The translations under genes and the position numbers were made by a program. Below, piece after piece: positions 53,221-62,786 of a DNA stretch of 64,000 nt. Origin of the DNA: Sipunculus nudus (lineage: Eukaryota > Annelida > Sipuncula > Golfingiida > Sipunculidae); contig CM049318.1 in assembly GCA_026874595.1 (NCBI GenBank), positions 46,050,456-46,114,455 of the forward strand, in the 5' to 3' direction. The stretch's first letter is position 1. Every line of letters starts with the position of its first letter. The notes below the pieces were generated by a model, which was not told the origin of the DNA, did no database searches, and saw nothing but the letters and a program-made list of their open reading frames with translations.

Positions 53221-53668
53221 GGACAACATATGAATATCTATATAACTATTATCAACTGTTTGTTACAACCAAATTGCTACTACGGACATGGCTGGATGAT
53301 ATGTTAACATCAAAACTGTTTGTTACACCCGAATCGCTATTAACAACATGGCTAGTTAACGCGTGAATATGAGAACTGTTTGTTACACCTATTTCTTACA
53401 ACCTGATTTGCTACTAATGACATGTAAACATCAGATCTGTTTGTTACACCCGATTTGCTACTAACGACATGGCTGGAACCATATGAACATCAAAACTGTT
53501 ACACCCGATTTGCTAATAGGTACATGACTGGATAACATGTGAACAATAGAACACCCGAATTGCTACTAACGACATCGCTGGGTAACAGTTGAGCATCAGA
53601 ATTGTTTGTTATTCCTGAATTGCTACTAACGTACGACATGGCTGGATAACACGTGAACATCAGAACTG
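53221..53668 (+). repeat. Degenerate edge of the satellite array
   Basis: The last seven or so monomers contain many indels (an extra CTATATAACTATTATCAAC near 53238, partial monomers near 53510 and 53555, a GTACGACATG insertion near 53632). Higher divergence at an array edge is usual, because edge monomers take part in fewer unequal exchanges. Confidence 0.85.
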
Positions 53669-54091
53669 ACAAACTAAACAGTGGCGGATCAAGAAATTTC
53701 AGAACAGGTTGGCGGTTGATGGAAATAATGAAAATAGAGTTCCTAAATTTTTCATTTTATTTTTTTGTTAAACAATTATAAGTAAATTTACATGTATTTA
53801 TAGATATAATATGCTTTATTGTTTTTATTGTTATATTGCCCTAGTTATTATTGCTGAGTTATTTATTCAGCCTTTTAAAACTAAATATGTGATTTTAATC
53901 TCACATAAAGATTTAGCCAGTGGCATTTTTATTTAATATTAATTACAGATACATGGGGGAGGGACACCCCCTAACACATTGGGAAAATTTTAAATAAGCA
54001 GTGAATAGAGTATATTTTGAGGCACCTTTCACAGAAAATATGAGGATTTTCTGCTCATTTACTACTGTAAAATGGCCTCGCATTTTACCGG
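53669..54091. other. AT-rich flank, possible DNA-transposon end
   Basis: Unique-looking AT-rich sequence with no convincing ORF. It opens with CAGTGGCGGATCAAGAAATT at 53679-53698, which resembles the first bases of some hAT-like DNA transposons, as I remember them. I did not find a matching inverted end, so this is only a hint. Confidence 0.3.
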
Positions 54092-54165
54092 GTTTTGTTG
54101 TCTGGACAGAGCACAGGACTCTGAGGACAGGGAACAGATCATGCGTTCGAATATCAGGAGCGGTC
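54092..54165 (+). repeat. Degenerate tRNA-like segment, possible SINE head
   Basis: The sequence GACAGAGCACAGGACTCTGA at 54105-54124 resembles a tRNA D-loop and anticodon arm with an A-box-like start. About 20 bp later GCGTTCGAATAT (54143-54154) resembles a B box. The spacing is roughly that of a tRNA, but a cloverleaf cannot be completed, so I read it as a decayed tRNA-derived SINE and not a functional tRNA gene. Confidence 0.35.
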
Positions 54166-55130
54166 AGTGCAGGAGTGCCCTCCTGGGCCTCACTCACAGA
54201 CTAACAGCGCCGTAACGGGTTTCATCATTGTTGACTTGTCATAACGGAAAGACCCCCTCCCTCAGTATTGACATATGTTGGTTCCATCTTAAAGAAGAAA
54301 TTTTCGACAATATTCAGCAATACACTCAACTCATAAATTAGAAAGCAATATAATTTAACGTTACCATAATATTTTATGACAGTTTATTCAGATACCAATT
54401 AAGTTATATTAATAAATTCAATAACATATCTGTGTTATATGGGTAGTGCTTCTGGCCTCTCTATTAATTTAGGGCTGGAATCTTCAGAGTCAATTCTCCT
54501 TTTTTTTGTAAATACATACAGCGGCCCTTGCTATCAAGGTACAAGCCCTCTTATAATTGCGCTGATATGAGCATATAGGTTAATTGATTTCATATGACAA
54601 CTCAATTTGAGCCAGTTGATATCGTGAATTGGTTAAGTTGGGAAAATGAATCAGTTTATCCTATAAATTTAAATATTTTAACCAGCGCCGATCAGAATTC
54701 AATTAGTTTAGCTGTTACAGAGTATGATAGACAACAGTGTCAATGCGTCTCCCTTCATGTATTGACACATTTAGTAATGTGAGTTGGACACTTCTGTTAC
54801 TGCGGTAGGTATGTTACAGATTACTATGTATTTATTACAACATCTTTCAGGGTAGCCTTTATCAGAATAAAATTCTGTTTACAGAAGGGCCCTGTAATAC
54901 ATAGATACATCACAATAAAAAACAATATTCAATAAGACTATAAACTAAAATTACATCATACAATCACAGAATTTTAAGGAAAACGCGGTGACGTAAACAC
55001 AGCTAAAGTTAAAGTACAAATAAATGTGGTCAAATTTCGTCATGAAAAGTATGCAACAGAGTTGCTAAATACATTAAACGAAGTTTAAATACAAATAAAG
55101 CACAATTGTGTACAATATAAGTGAAATGTA
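54166..55130. other. Unassigned AT-rich sequence
   Basis: No recognisable gene, RNA or repeat. Short open frames (for example 54594-54782 on the plus strand) show no family features. GGAGGGACACCCCC-like runs occur just upstream near 53955. Confidence 0.5.
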
Positions 55131-56114
55131 TACAGTAGAACGCCTGTATTACGGTCACCATCGGGACTAGAAGAAAGTGGCCTTAATACAGGAGTGGCCG
55201 TTATACAGGACTTAACCAGGATAGGGGTTAAAATGTAACACGAAACCAAGTTCAAATCTTTCTTTACGTTCAACAAAATAAACGTTTATACAGAGTTTTA
55301 GTATAACTACTGTTATCAATAAAAAAAATAAAATATTTCTGCTAGCTGTCGGCTGCTTTTCCCGTCACTCTTCCTGATAAGATCTACCTTTTCTTTGAGA
55401 GCAAGTTCATGTCTTTACTTGGTGATTGGGACAGAGTATGCGTAACATTTTATTCATGTGACAATATTTATTTTGCATTAATACTTATTCATGTATGAGT
55501 AAATTTGCGATGTTTGCCGCACTGTTTGGGTTTGATGTACGTGTTAACAAGGATATTAAAGAAAGTTTAAAGATGACAGTTAGCCCAACGTTTTTTTCTG
55601 ATGACATAATCTTCGGGACCCGCTGGTTGTCATTCGTTAATTAAATGACAAACACTATGATTAAGATCCGGCTCGCACGACTGATTCCCAAACATACACA
55701 CATGTTGGAACATATGCCTCACTATTGTGCATACTAATGAGGCTGAGTGGGGTAGTACGACGCTGGCTACGTTTCAAACAACTCAGTCACGGTCGAGTGG
55801 TTACCCTTATTGAGGCACTTATTAACAGACAGGAATCTGTGAGTGCGGACGCTTGTGTAATGATATTGAGGTCAGAAGTGGCCGCTCGATTTGTTGAGCC
55901 CGTGTCACGGAGTCACTGCCCCTGACCGTAATTGAGGCGTTTCCCGTTTTGCGGGACCGAGAGACCTGGCCGTAATACGGTATAGAGGAGTGACCGTAAT
56001 AGACAACAAAATGATTATGAAATATAACGGTCGAAAATTCGGGACCGGAAAATCTGACCGTTATAGACTATTGACCGTTATTGAGGCGTGGCCGTTAGCA
56101 GGCGTTCTACTGTA
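55131..56114. mobile_element. 980-bp pogo/Tc1-like non-autonomous DNA transposon
   Basis: CAGTAGAACGCCTG at 55133-55146 has its exact inverted copy at 56099-56112, and similarity continues inward for about 12 more bp (TATTACGGTCAC versus CTAACGGCCAC). TA lies directly outside both ends (55131-55132 and 56113-56114), the target duplication used by Tc1/mariner/pogo elements. Subterminal motifs such as GACCGTTAT and GGCCGTTA repeat many times near the right end (55920-56100) and, inverted, near the left end. The interior has no transposase; the 66-codon frame at 55725-55925 is unrelated to one I know. Confidence 0.85.
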
Positions 56115-56217
56115 AATAGAAGTCTACATAAGATGCGCATAAGTATGGTAATGAAAAATTAGATGACGCTCAAATATTAGTATTATTTAGCTGTATACAA
56201 GTAGAAAATGAAAGGTA
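56115..56217. other. Short spacer between the pogo-like element and the CR1-type LINE
   Basis: About 100 bp of AT-rich sequence without recognisable content; it may be the 3' UTR of the LINE fragment that follows. Confidence 0.4.
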
Positions 56218-57320
56218 ATTATTCTATCTTGGTATTATATGCAAGGAAATATGTGCGCGCTACCTTTTTAAAGCTCTTTAGATTGTTGGCATTTTTTAGT
56301 TTTGTCGGAAGGCTATTCCATCACTGCCTGCATAAAAAGATGAGGTTTTTAGGATTTCTGTGCGTGGTTACGGAATATTAACATGGGAATTTACTGATAA
56401 ATGGGTGTTATACTGATGAAAATCACGGGTAAAAGTAAATTTCTTAATAAGATTAGAAGGGGCGAGTCCATTGATACATTTATATATCAATATCGATAAA
56501 AGATACATGTATCGTTGCTCTATGTTCATCCATCCATTGTCATGGATAATTGCCAAGCTGCTGTGCGAGTGATCATAAATGCCTGAGATAATTCTGACTG
56601 CTCGGCCCTGAAGCCGCTGAATTGGAAAACGAAATGTACGAGCAAAATTTCCCCAAACAGTAAGGCCATAGTCAATATTTGGTTGAATGAACGCGTGATA
56701 ATATGTATTCAAATATTTTTAGGGAGAAATTTGCTAATTAGGTGCAGTAGTCCAATCTTCGAGCATAATTTCTTTATTACTACTTTTGCTTGATTCTTCC
56801 AGGAAAGATGGCGGTCAATTCTAATGCCCAAATGGCGAACATCATCAACATTCACCATATAACAATTTCCTACACTTAGTGATAAGTTATCGTCAGACCT
56901 ACGTTGTTTTGAGTGTATTAACATCGAAGCTGTTTTTTCGGCATTCATTGAAAGCTTATTATTACGTATCCAATTAACTACTTGGGAAAGGCCAGTCTGA
57001 AGTTTGTTTTCGGCAGTAATAACGTAGGAGCCGTTTACATATATCGTGATATCATCAGCATAGATGGAGCATTTTGCTCCAGGGACATTAGCAGGAATAT
57101 ATTAAAAAGAGTATTGGACCGAGGACGGTGCCTTAAGGGACACCTGTTGTTATAATTTTTATATCCGAAATACTATTTGCGAAGGTTACATATTGTTTGC
57201 GATCATTTAAATATGAATGAAACCACTTTAGAGAGGTCTCATAAACTCCATATTGTTCTAATTTGTTCAAATGAATACTGTGTGTTATTCTTTTGAACAA
57301 ATTATAACAATATGGACATA
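56218..57320 (-). pseudogene. CR1/Jockey-type LINE reverse transcriptase, 5'-truncated and decayed
   Basis: On the minus strand, starting near 57320, the RT fingers and palm can be read: HLNKLEQYGVYETSLKWFHS, then YLNDRKQYVTF, then GVP-stop-GTVLGPILF (the normal VPQGSVLGP motif with Gln replaced by TAA), then YADD at 57051-57062, then LSMNAEKTASMLIHSKQRR and VRHLGIRIDRHLSWKNQ. The C-terminal part continues as IQPNIDYGLTVWGNF and YKCINGLAPSNL, and ends with WNSLPTKLKNANNLKSFKK and a stop at about 56219. The VLGP signature and WNSLP ending are typical of the CR1/Jockey superfamily and separate it from the L1/Tx1 elements nearby. No KAFD motif or endonuclease remains upstream. Several frameshifts are present. 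Confidence 0.85.
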
Positions 57321-57804
57321 CTATGATCTTCTGTTCTGAACATATAATTTCACAATGCAACGAAATTACGATAGGATCGTGTCTATTTGTTTTGTTAATG
57401 ACAATATGATGTAGAACTGTACCCTTATATTTAATGTGCATGCAAAGGTAGCACAATACTCCTATACTATTTATTTAGCATTATTCTTGATATGTGGTGG
57501 TACAATTTAAGAGAGAAATCAGTTAAAAAGATGTTATTTTACCTGTTTAGTATGTTGATGGTAGAATATTAAGGTTAAGTAAAAAGTTTTTTTTCTTTAA
57601 TTTTTTTAAAATTTATTTATTTATTTAACACTGACACATTTCATATAGTTGATAAAGATAGTACACACGTGTTAAAATTCGAAAGAAAAAGCAGGAATCT
57701 TGTTTGATTGCGTCTTGCGCCTTGCATACGTCTATGCTTGCCTTCTATTATTTTTCAACGCTGAGTTTATTAAATCATGACAGGTGAACTGATATGTGTA
57801 ACTT
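57321..57804. other. AT-rich spacer between two LINE remnants
   Basis: No gene found. It holds a short near-palindrome around 57260-57310 (GTTCAAATG and TTTTGAAC) and T-rich tracts at 57586-57640. The plus-strand LINE begins to be readable only at about 57805. Confidence 0.5.
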
Positions 57805-58300
57805 TAAAGGTTTGTTTTCACATGGCACTTCATTAAGAAGAGGGGTTGCTATTCATATACCTAATAATCCTGTGTAATCATAGGAACTTTTAGATAAAGA
57901 TGATAGCGGTAGATATCGGTTAATACACACTTAGATCCATTAAAAGATAAAATACCGGTAACCTCAAATTTTCCTTCAAAATTTGCTCAAGGACTTATTC
58001 ATATGATGGAAGAACCACAATTGGTTGATATATGGCGCCATCGAATTTGGTTCATCAGTAATAATCTTCAATATTCTGTAACACATGTCGCAATTAAGCC
58101 CGCTTTAAAAAATGATCACAGTTTAGTAGAACTTAAAATAAAATTTGAACATTGTAGGAGCCCAGGGAAAAGGTTCTGGAAATTTAACGAATCACTTTTG
58201 GCGGATTCTTTATTTATGAATAATTGCATGGAAATTATAAGTAAAGTATTGAACATTATAAACCCCATGAAAATAAAAATACTGTTTGGGAATTAATTAA
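57805..58300 (+). pseudogene. LINE endonuclease remnant
   Basis: Readable pieces are GLFSHGTSLRRGVAIHIPNN near 57807, which corresponds to the ARGVAVLI strand of the endonuclease fold, and DDSGRYRLI near 57900. Then MMEEPQLVDIWRHRIWFIS (58003 onward) and KNDHSLVELKIKFEHC with the catalytic DH pair follow. The stretch that should hold GDxN and most of YTWS is absent, so an internal deletion is likely. Confidence 0.75.
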
Positions 58301-58685
58301 ATGTGAAGTAAGAGCATATTGCATCAAATATGCCATCACAAAGGCCAAAGAAAGGCGCCGCTTAGAGGAATCTATAAATAAAGAGTTAATGTTATTGAAA
58401 GAAAATAATTATGATAGAAAAGATGATGAGAGGTTCCAATATTTGTAGAGAGAACTAGACTCTATTAATAGTCTTAATACTGAAGGTGCTATGCTGAGAT
58501 CTAAAGCGAAATACGTGAAACACGGAGAGCATAATGCAAGTACTTTTTCAGTCTAGAAAAGAGAAATCAATCAATTAAAAATATTCAATCTTTACTGTAT
58601 GGAAATAAGCTTAAAACTGACCCCAACCTTATTTTGAAGCGACAAGAACAATTTTATTGTGAACTTTTTAATTATGAACAAATAA

Positions 58686-59786
58686 ATGAAGATGGTGGAA
58701 ACTTCTTTTCTTAATCATGATTACTATGTAAACAAATTAATTGAAGATGAAGTCTCTGGCTGTGACCTAGAACTGTCAGAAATAGAGTTTAAAAAGGCTA
58801 TAATGGAAATGTCCAACGGTAAATCACCTGGTAAAGATGAATTTACTGTTGAATTTTATAAATATTTTTGGAACGACATAAAGATTCTACTTCTCTTTCG
58901 AAACTGGTTTACTCTCAGTTAAACAGAGACGGGGTATTATAACACTTCTACCTAAAACAGATAAGGACTTAAAAATAATAAATAATTGGCGCCAAATTCC
59001 CTCCTTAATACTGACTACAAAATTTTAACAAAGGTATTCGCTATAAGACTTCAAACTGTTTCCCAAGCATAATTAGTAGTAGTCAAATGGGCTTCTTAAA
59101 AGGAAGACAAATTGGCTGCAGTATCAATAATATTGAAGATATATACGATTATTGTAATGAACATAATTTATTAGGATACATGTTAATAGCTGATTTTGAA
59201 AAAGCTTTCGACTCCTTTAGTTGGAAATTAATAAACAAGACATTTAAATATTTTAACTTTGGCTCTATAATGATATAGAGAGTTGTGTAATAAATAACGG
59301 TTTTGCATCATGATTCTTCAAATTACACAGGGGAATAAGACGTCCCTTATCCGCACTCGTTTTTATCACTGCTGTAGAAATGCTATCAATTGAAATAAAA
59401 ACTAATATTCATGGCGTTACGATAGGTTACACAGAATACCATCTTGTACAATTAGCTGATGACACTAAAATATTTATAAGGGATGAAGATTCAATGCATA
59501 CAAAAAATTAGAAAAATTGAGAGGCGCATCTGAAATAACGATCAATTTGAACAAGTCGTACATCATTCGATTAGGGAAAAACTACAATAATCAAAACAGT
59601 ATATGTGGGATTAACTGTCAGGATGGGCCATTTAAGATTTTAGGGATTTGGTTCTCAGCAAATATAGCTGAAATGGATAGATTAGATTTTCTTACCAGAA
59701 TACAGAAACTTCGAAGTATAATAATTATTTGGTGTCAAAGAGAAAAATTAACATTAAAAGGAAAAATAACAATAATTAAAAGTTAA
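58686..59786 (+). pseudogene. LINE reverse transcriptase remnant
   Basis: The pieces in order are LSEIEFKKAIMEMSNGKSPG (NGKSPGKDE at 58815-58841), MGFLKGRQIG from 59087, MLIADFEKAFDSFSWKLIN, then the catalytic QLADDTKIFI with LADD at 59452-59463. They are followed by INLNKSYIIRLG, FKILGIWFS and WCQREKLTLKGKITIIKS to 59786. The first catalytic-box residue is Leu instead of the Tyr or Phe usual in L1; both Asp residues are kept. At least three frame changes separate the pieces. Confidence 0.82.
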
Positions 59787-59937
59787 GGCATTTCTCAATT
59801 ACTGTACGCAGGAAGTGCGCTGTGTGTTCCAGCACTGTTGGTTCAGGAAGCAAATAGTATACTTTTTAATTTTTTATGGAAAAATAAACCTGATAAGATT
59901 AAACGTGCACATACCTGTGGCAAAAGTGGCTTAAAAA

Positions 59938-59940
<3 letters not shown>

Positions 59941-59983
<43 letters not shown>
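59941..59983. repeat. TA dinucleotide microsatellite
   Basis: Uninterrupted TA repeat of 43 bases within the LINE remnant. It probably grew after the element was dead. Confidence 0.98.
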
Positions 59984-59985
<2 letters not shown>

Positions 59986-60199
59986 GTAATGTAAATAAAG
60001 TGTAAAGTTAAACTGGATAAATTTGATTTGTCGGGATATATTCAAACCGTTGCCGATGTATATTTTAAAGGCTATAACTTGCGTGATATGTTAGTATTTT
60101 CATATGGTATGGAAGATATACCGCATAAATTATCTCGATTCTATAAGCAGTTGCTAGAGTCATGGGTTTATTTTTAGAGAAAAGTGTGTTTAGGAGGTA

Positions 60200-60780
60200 G
60201 TCTTGAATCAGCCATTATAGATTATTAAAAACATACGATGTGGAGGAAAGATGATATTCTATAAAGATTATTATGGGAAAAAAATATATCTTTGCAAGAT
60301 ATTGTTAGTAATTCTAAATTTTTAAGCTTCGAGGAAGCTAACTTAAAATATGGTTTGAAAAATGGAGACTGCAATACAAAGTAACTGGAAACAATTTGTT
60401 TCAGCAACGGGCATTGTAAAGGATATCATAGAACGACATGTACTTGATACTGTTATAGGAAAATTAGATTTGTATAAATGCAGGGCAAGAGATTTTTTTA
60501 TGAAACCACGATATCCACTGAATATGAACCCCCGTCAGCAGTGTCCAAATGGGAAAAGGTATATTGTGATATGGATTGGGAAGTTAGCTTTTAAATTAGT
60601 TAAAGATATCAGGATACAAACTCTTCAGTTTAAAATATTAACACAAATTTTCCCTTGTAATCTTAAGTTATTCCAATAGCGTATTGTTCATTCACCAAGA
60701 TGCTACCATTGTAAAGATATGGATACAATATTTAACACTACTTTACTGAATGTGATACTGTTAAAATATTCTGGAATTCA
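60200..60780 (+). pseudogene. LINE ORF2 C-terminal remnant
   Basis: The plus-strand pieces include SLQDIVSNSKFLSFEEANLK near 60290 and KLAFKLVKDIRIQTLQFKIL near 60580, the standard helical region before the Cys/His motif. Then HSPRCYHCKDMDTIFN at about 60690-60740 and a frameshifted YFTECDTVKIFWNS supply the Cys-x2-Cys and following Cys. The layout equals that of the first LINE's C-terminus. Confidence 0.75.
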
Positions 60781-61176
60781 TTCCATTCTTGGTGGTGAAA
60801 TATATCCACTTGTTACTTTCATTTTAAAGGTAAAGAAATTATATTTGGTGCGTTTAATGTTGAAAGTATCATGATCAAAGCTCTGAATTACTGTCTGCTT
60901 ATGGCAAAGAGATATGTATACGCCGTGAAATATTCAGGAAAATGTTTATTCTTTTTAGAATACTTACAGGACCTTAAATACAGGTTAGAAACTGATCTTT
61001 ATATAAAACAAGTCACCCATGGGTCATGACGCTCAGCTGCCAAGCATGACCTGCGACATCATGGGCTGAGATTCACAACTTCCAGTCAAATTTTGAAGAA
61101 ACAATTTGCCAATTTGTTGAAATTTTCTACGACAAAAGAAATATATATCACCTATATCTGGTTAAAACACAGTGAA
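60781..61176. other. Unassigned sequence after the LINE remnant
   Basis: Probable remains of the LINE 3' region up to about 61000, followed by GGTCATGACGCTCAGCTGCC. GCTCAGCTG here is the inverted form of CAGCTGAGC at 62525-62533, so 61020-62535 could be one composite repeat. No gene is seen. Confidence 0.4.
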
Positions 61177-61633
61177 TTGATGGTCTGAGGAAAATGTATG
61201 ATTGTAAAGGTATCCAGAACTATTCCCATAGCTTACTTGATACCTGTCAGTCTCAATGGGTACACCACAAAGGGCAAATATAAGATCAAAATATATAACA
61301 AAAAATCAAGGAAATACATGCAAGAATTATTGAGAAACAGGTGCTTCTATATAAATTTTTATTCAATACAAGCCAACTGTACTGCACTTTCACATATGAT
61401 GATAATATTTATTCAGAAATATTTGACCCAATCCTTTGCAAGTTTACATTAATATACGTCCGACTGCCTTCACTTTAACAGTTCTTGAGATAATATGATC
61501 AAAAGGAATTTAAAGATGGTTGCCTGGTGGCCATTTTGGACTTCTGACAGGTCTGAAATCAGACAACCATTCTCTAAATCGGACCAAAATTTGATGGTCT
61601 GAGGAAAATGTATGATTGTAAAGGTATCCAGAA
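61177..61633 (+). repeat. 43-bp direct repeat pair
   Basis: The 43 bases at 61177-61219, starting TTGATGGTCTGAGGAAAATG, recur without change at 61591-61633, 414 bp away. Between them lies a segment with GGTGGCCATTTTGGACTTC. The pair marks either tandem units of an interspersed repeat or a nested insertion. Confidence 0.85.
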
Positions 61634-61679
61634 TCATTTTTGCTTGTCAAACTGATTGATGCATAGATGTGGCATATGT

Positions 61680-62290
61680 GAAAGACTGAGGGTTCGGGTC
61701 GAACAGTTTCACTTGAAATATGTTCACAAGCATTTAGAACAATATTGTGACCTTGACCTTTGACCATTTGAACTCAACTTCAATAGGCTTCTTCCCCTAT
61801 TGGTAGGTAAGCCATATATGACAGATGGAAAGTATAGATTGAAAAGTTTGCCTGAAAATGACTCCACGCAAGAAGAGGGTGCTGTGAACTTGACCTTTGA
61901 CCTCAAAATCAACAGGTCTTTTCCCCTGTTGGCAGAGAAGCGATATCAGTGCTGAAAGGTTTGGAATGAAAGGTCTAGCTTGAAATGTGTCCACAACCTT
62001 TTCAAAGAAGTGGATCCTGTGACCCTGACCTTTGACCTTGTGACCTTAACATCTATAGGATTCTTCTCCCACTTAGTAGGTGAGCTATATGTGAAAGATC
62101 AAAGAATTGGGATGAAAGGTTTGGCTTAAAATGCATCCACAGGCTTTTCAAAGAAGTTGGTTCTGTGACCTTGACCTTTGACCTTGTGACCTCAAAATAA
62201 TTATGGTTTTTCCCTTGTTGGTAGGTGAGCTGTATGTGAAAGATGGAAGGTTTGGGATGAAAATTTTGGCTAAAAGAATTATTTCTGGGG
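61680..62290. repeat. Tandem repeat of about 135-146 bp, four and a half units
   Basis: Each unit carries TGACCTTGACCTTTGACC or a close variant, then a CTTTTCCCCTGTTGGTAGGTGAGC-like segment shared in parts, then a GGTTTGGGATGAAAGG-like and a CTTTTCAAAGAAG segment. The TGACCTTTGACC cores start at 61754, 61891, 62026 and 62172. Units differ by about 20 per cent by eye. It appears to be the core of the interspersed repeat whose tail follows. Confidence 0.85.
61754..62184 (-). promoter_or_regulatory. Four DR1-like nuclear receptor sites in tandem units
   Basis: TGACCTTTGACCT, the reverse complement of AGGTCAAAGGTCA (the DR1 consensus bound by RXR and HNF4-type receptors), occurs exactly at 61891-61903, 62026-62038 and 62172-62184. 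A one-base variant ending in A is at 61754-61766. Extra half-sites (TGACCTTGACC) adjoin the first and last. Binding or regulatory activity is an inference from the motif. Confidence 0.5.
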
Positions 62291-62535
62291 GGTGCAAACA
62301 CACCCCATAACTTCGAGAATATAGGTCGCAGTGACCTAATTTCAGGTTTGCAAGGAGATCTTTTTAGAACCTCTAAGACTGCATAGGGTTCATGGCCTTA
62401 GCACCTACGGTTACGATTTGTGCCCTGCTAACGGACGGATGGCCGGCCGGACGGCCGGCTTGACGGACAGACGGAAGGACGACAGACAAAGACCCATCGC
62501 TATAGCCCAGCATGACTGAAAGTCAGCTGAGCTAA
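62291..62535 (-). repeat. Terminal part of an interspersed repeat with an ACGGACGG-type tract
   Basis: Contains the purine- and GC-rich tract GGACGGATGGCCGGCCGG with repeated GACGGAC and GACAGAC motifs at 62440-62500, then CATCGCTATAGCCCAGCATG and ends GTCAGCTGAGCTAAAAA. Read on the minus strand it begins TTTTTAGCTCAGCTGAC followed by a GTCCGTC-rich stretch, a layout I associate with abundant mollusc repeats. That association is from memory and has not been checked. Confidence 0.6.
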
Positions 62536-62786
62536 AAACTGTAAGTTAAAGAAAAATATGGATAGTATAGAAATATTAATTTATGTCTATTTAAAACTGT
62601 GAATGTTGTGGTGATGTAATTACTTTCAAAATAAAACTATTAAAAAATGTAAATAACTATGGATTTACTTAAAAATATTTAAATACTAGGTAATAAAAAA
62701 AGAAACCTTAGCACTGAAACCTAATAACGAATGAATGGTAAAAGAAATTGCTAAAATGAGGGGCGGGGGCGGGGGGGGAGAAGCTC
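62536..62786. other. AT-rich spacer with a G-rich run
   Basis: AT-rich sequence without a gene. At 62760-62779 a run of G tracts (four, five and eight G separated by single C) could form a G-quadruplex on the plus strand, directly beside the TIR element. Confidence 0.6.

Larger units (their letters stand above)
23399..53668 (+). repeat. 60-bp satellite array, right block
   Basis: About 504 monomers of the same family, orientation and phase as the left block. Sharing of specific variants (for example the series at 24240-24700, which resembles 3430-3890) shows that both blocks come from one array. The 840-bp marker order of the left block is not obvious here; instead, multi-kilobase duplicated segments dominate. 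The array ends abruptly at CAGAACTG (53668) inside a monomer. Minus-strand frames stay open for up to 276 codons but carry no independent evidence of coding. Confidence 0.97.
57805..60780 (+). mobile_element. L1/Tx1-type LINE remnant, plus strand
   Basis: Decayed ORF2 pieces run in order on the plus strand: endonuclease (57805-58300), RT (58690-59790) and C-terminal region (60200-60780). It is related to the LINE in the satellite but not a close copy: equivalent motifs such as HGTSLRRGVAIHI and KNDHSLVELKI differ at many residues. The 5' end, ORF1 and half of the endonuclease are missing, and stops and frameshifts are frequent. A TA microsatellite has expanded within it. Confidence 0.85.

Noticed and set aside
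1-53668. Dozens of open frames of 60-276 codons in the satellite, on both strands, with Met-rich 20-residue repeats.
   Set aside because: They follow from a 60-bp period with few stops in the consensus. They end at random variant monomers, overlap on both strands, and large duplications with offsets not divisible by three cross them. No gene signals are seen, so I did not call them CDS.
1-53668. CRISPR array.
   Set aside because: The repeats are contiguous 60-bp monomers without unique spacers, there are no cas genes, and the window is eukaryotic.
1-53668. Centromeric satellite with a CENP-B box.
   Set aside because: The closest motif, ATTCGGGTGTAAC on the minus strand, lacks the second conserved CGGG at the right spacing. 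Centromere identity cannot be judged from sequence alone.
54092-54165. Functional tRNA gene.
   Set aside because: A- and B-box-like motifs are present, but no acceptor stem or full cloverleaf could be formed; recorded only as a tRNA-like remnant.
55725-55925. Possible transposase inside the pogo-like element.
   Set aside because: The 66-codon frame has no DDE or helix-turn-helix features and lies across subterminal motifs.
61510-62301. Minus-strand frames in the tandem repeat that look like protein (for example with SSETVRPEPSVFHICHIYAS).
   Set aside because: They repeat with the 135-146 bp units and shift frame between units, as expected for non-coding repeat DNA.
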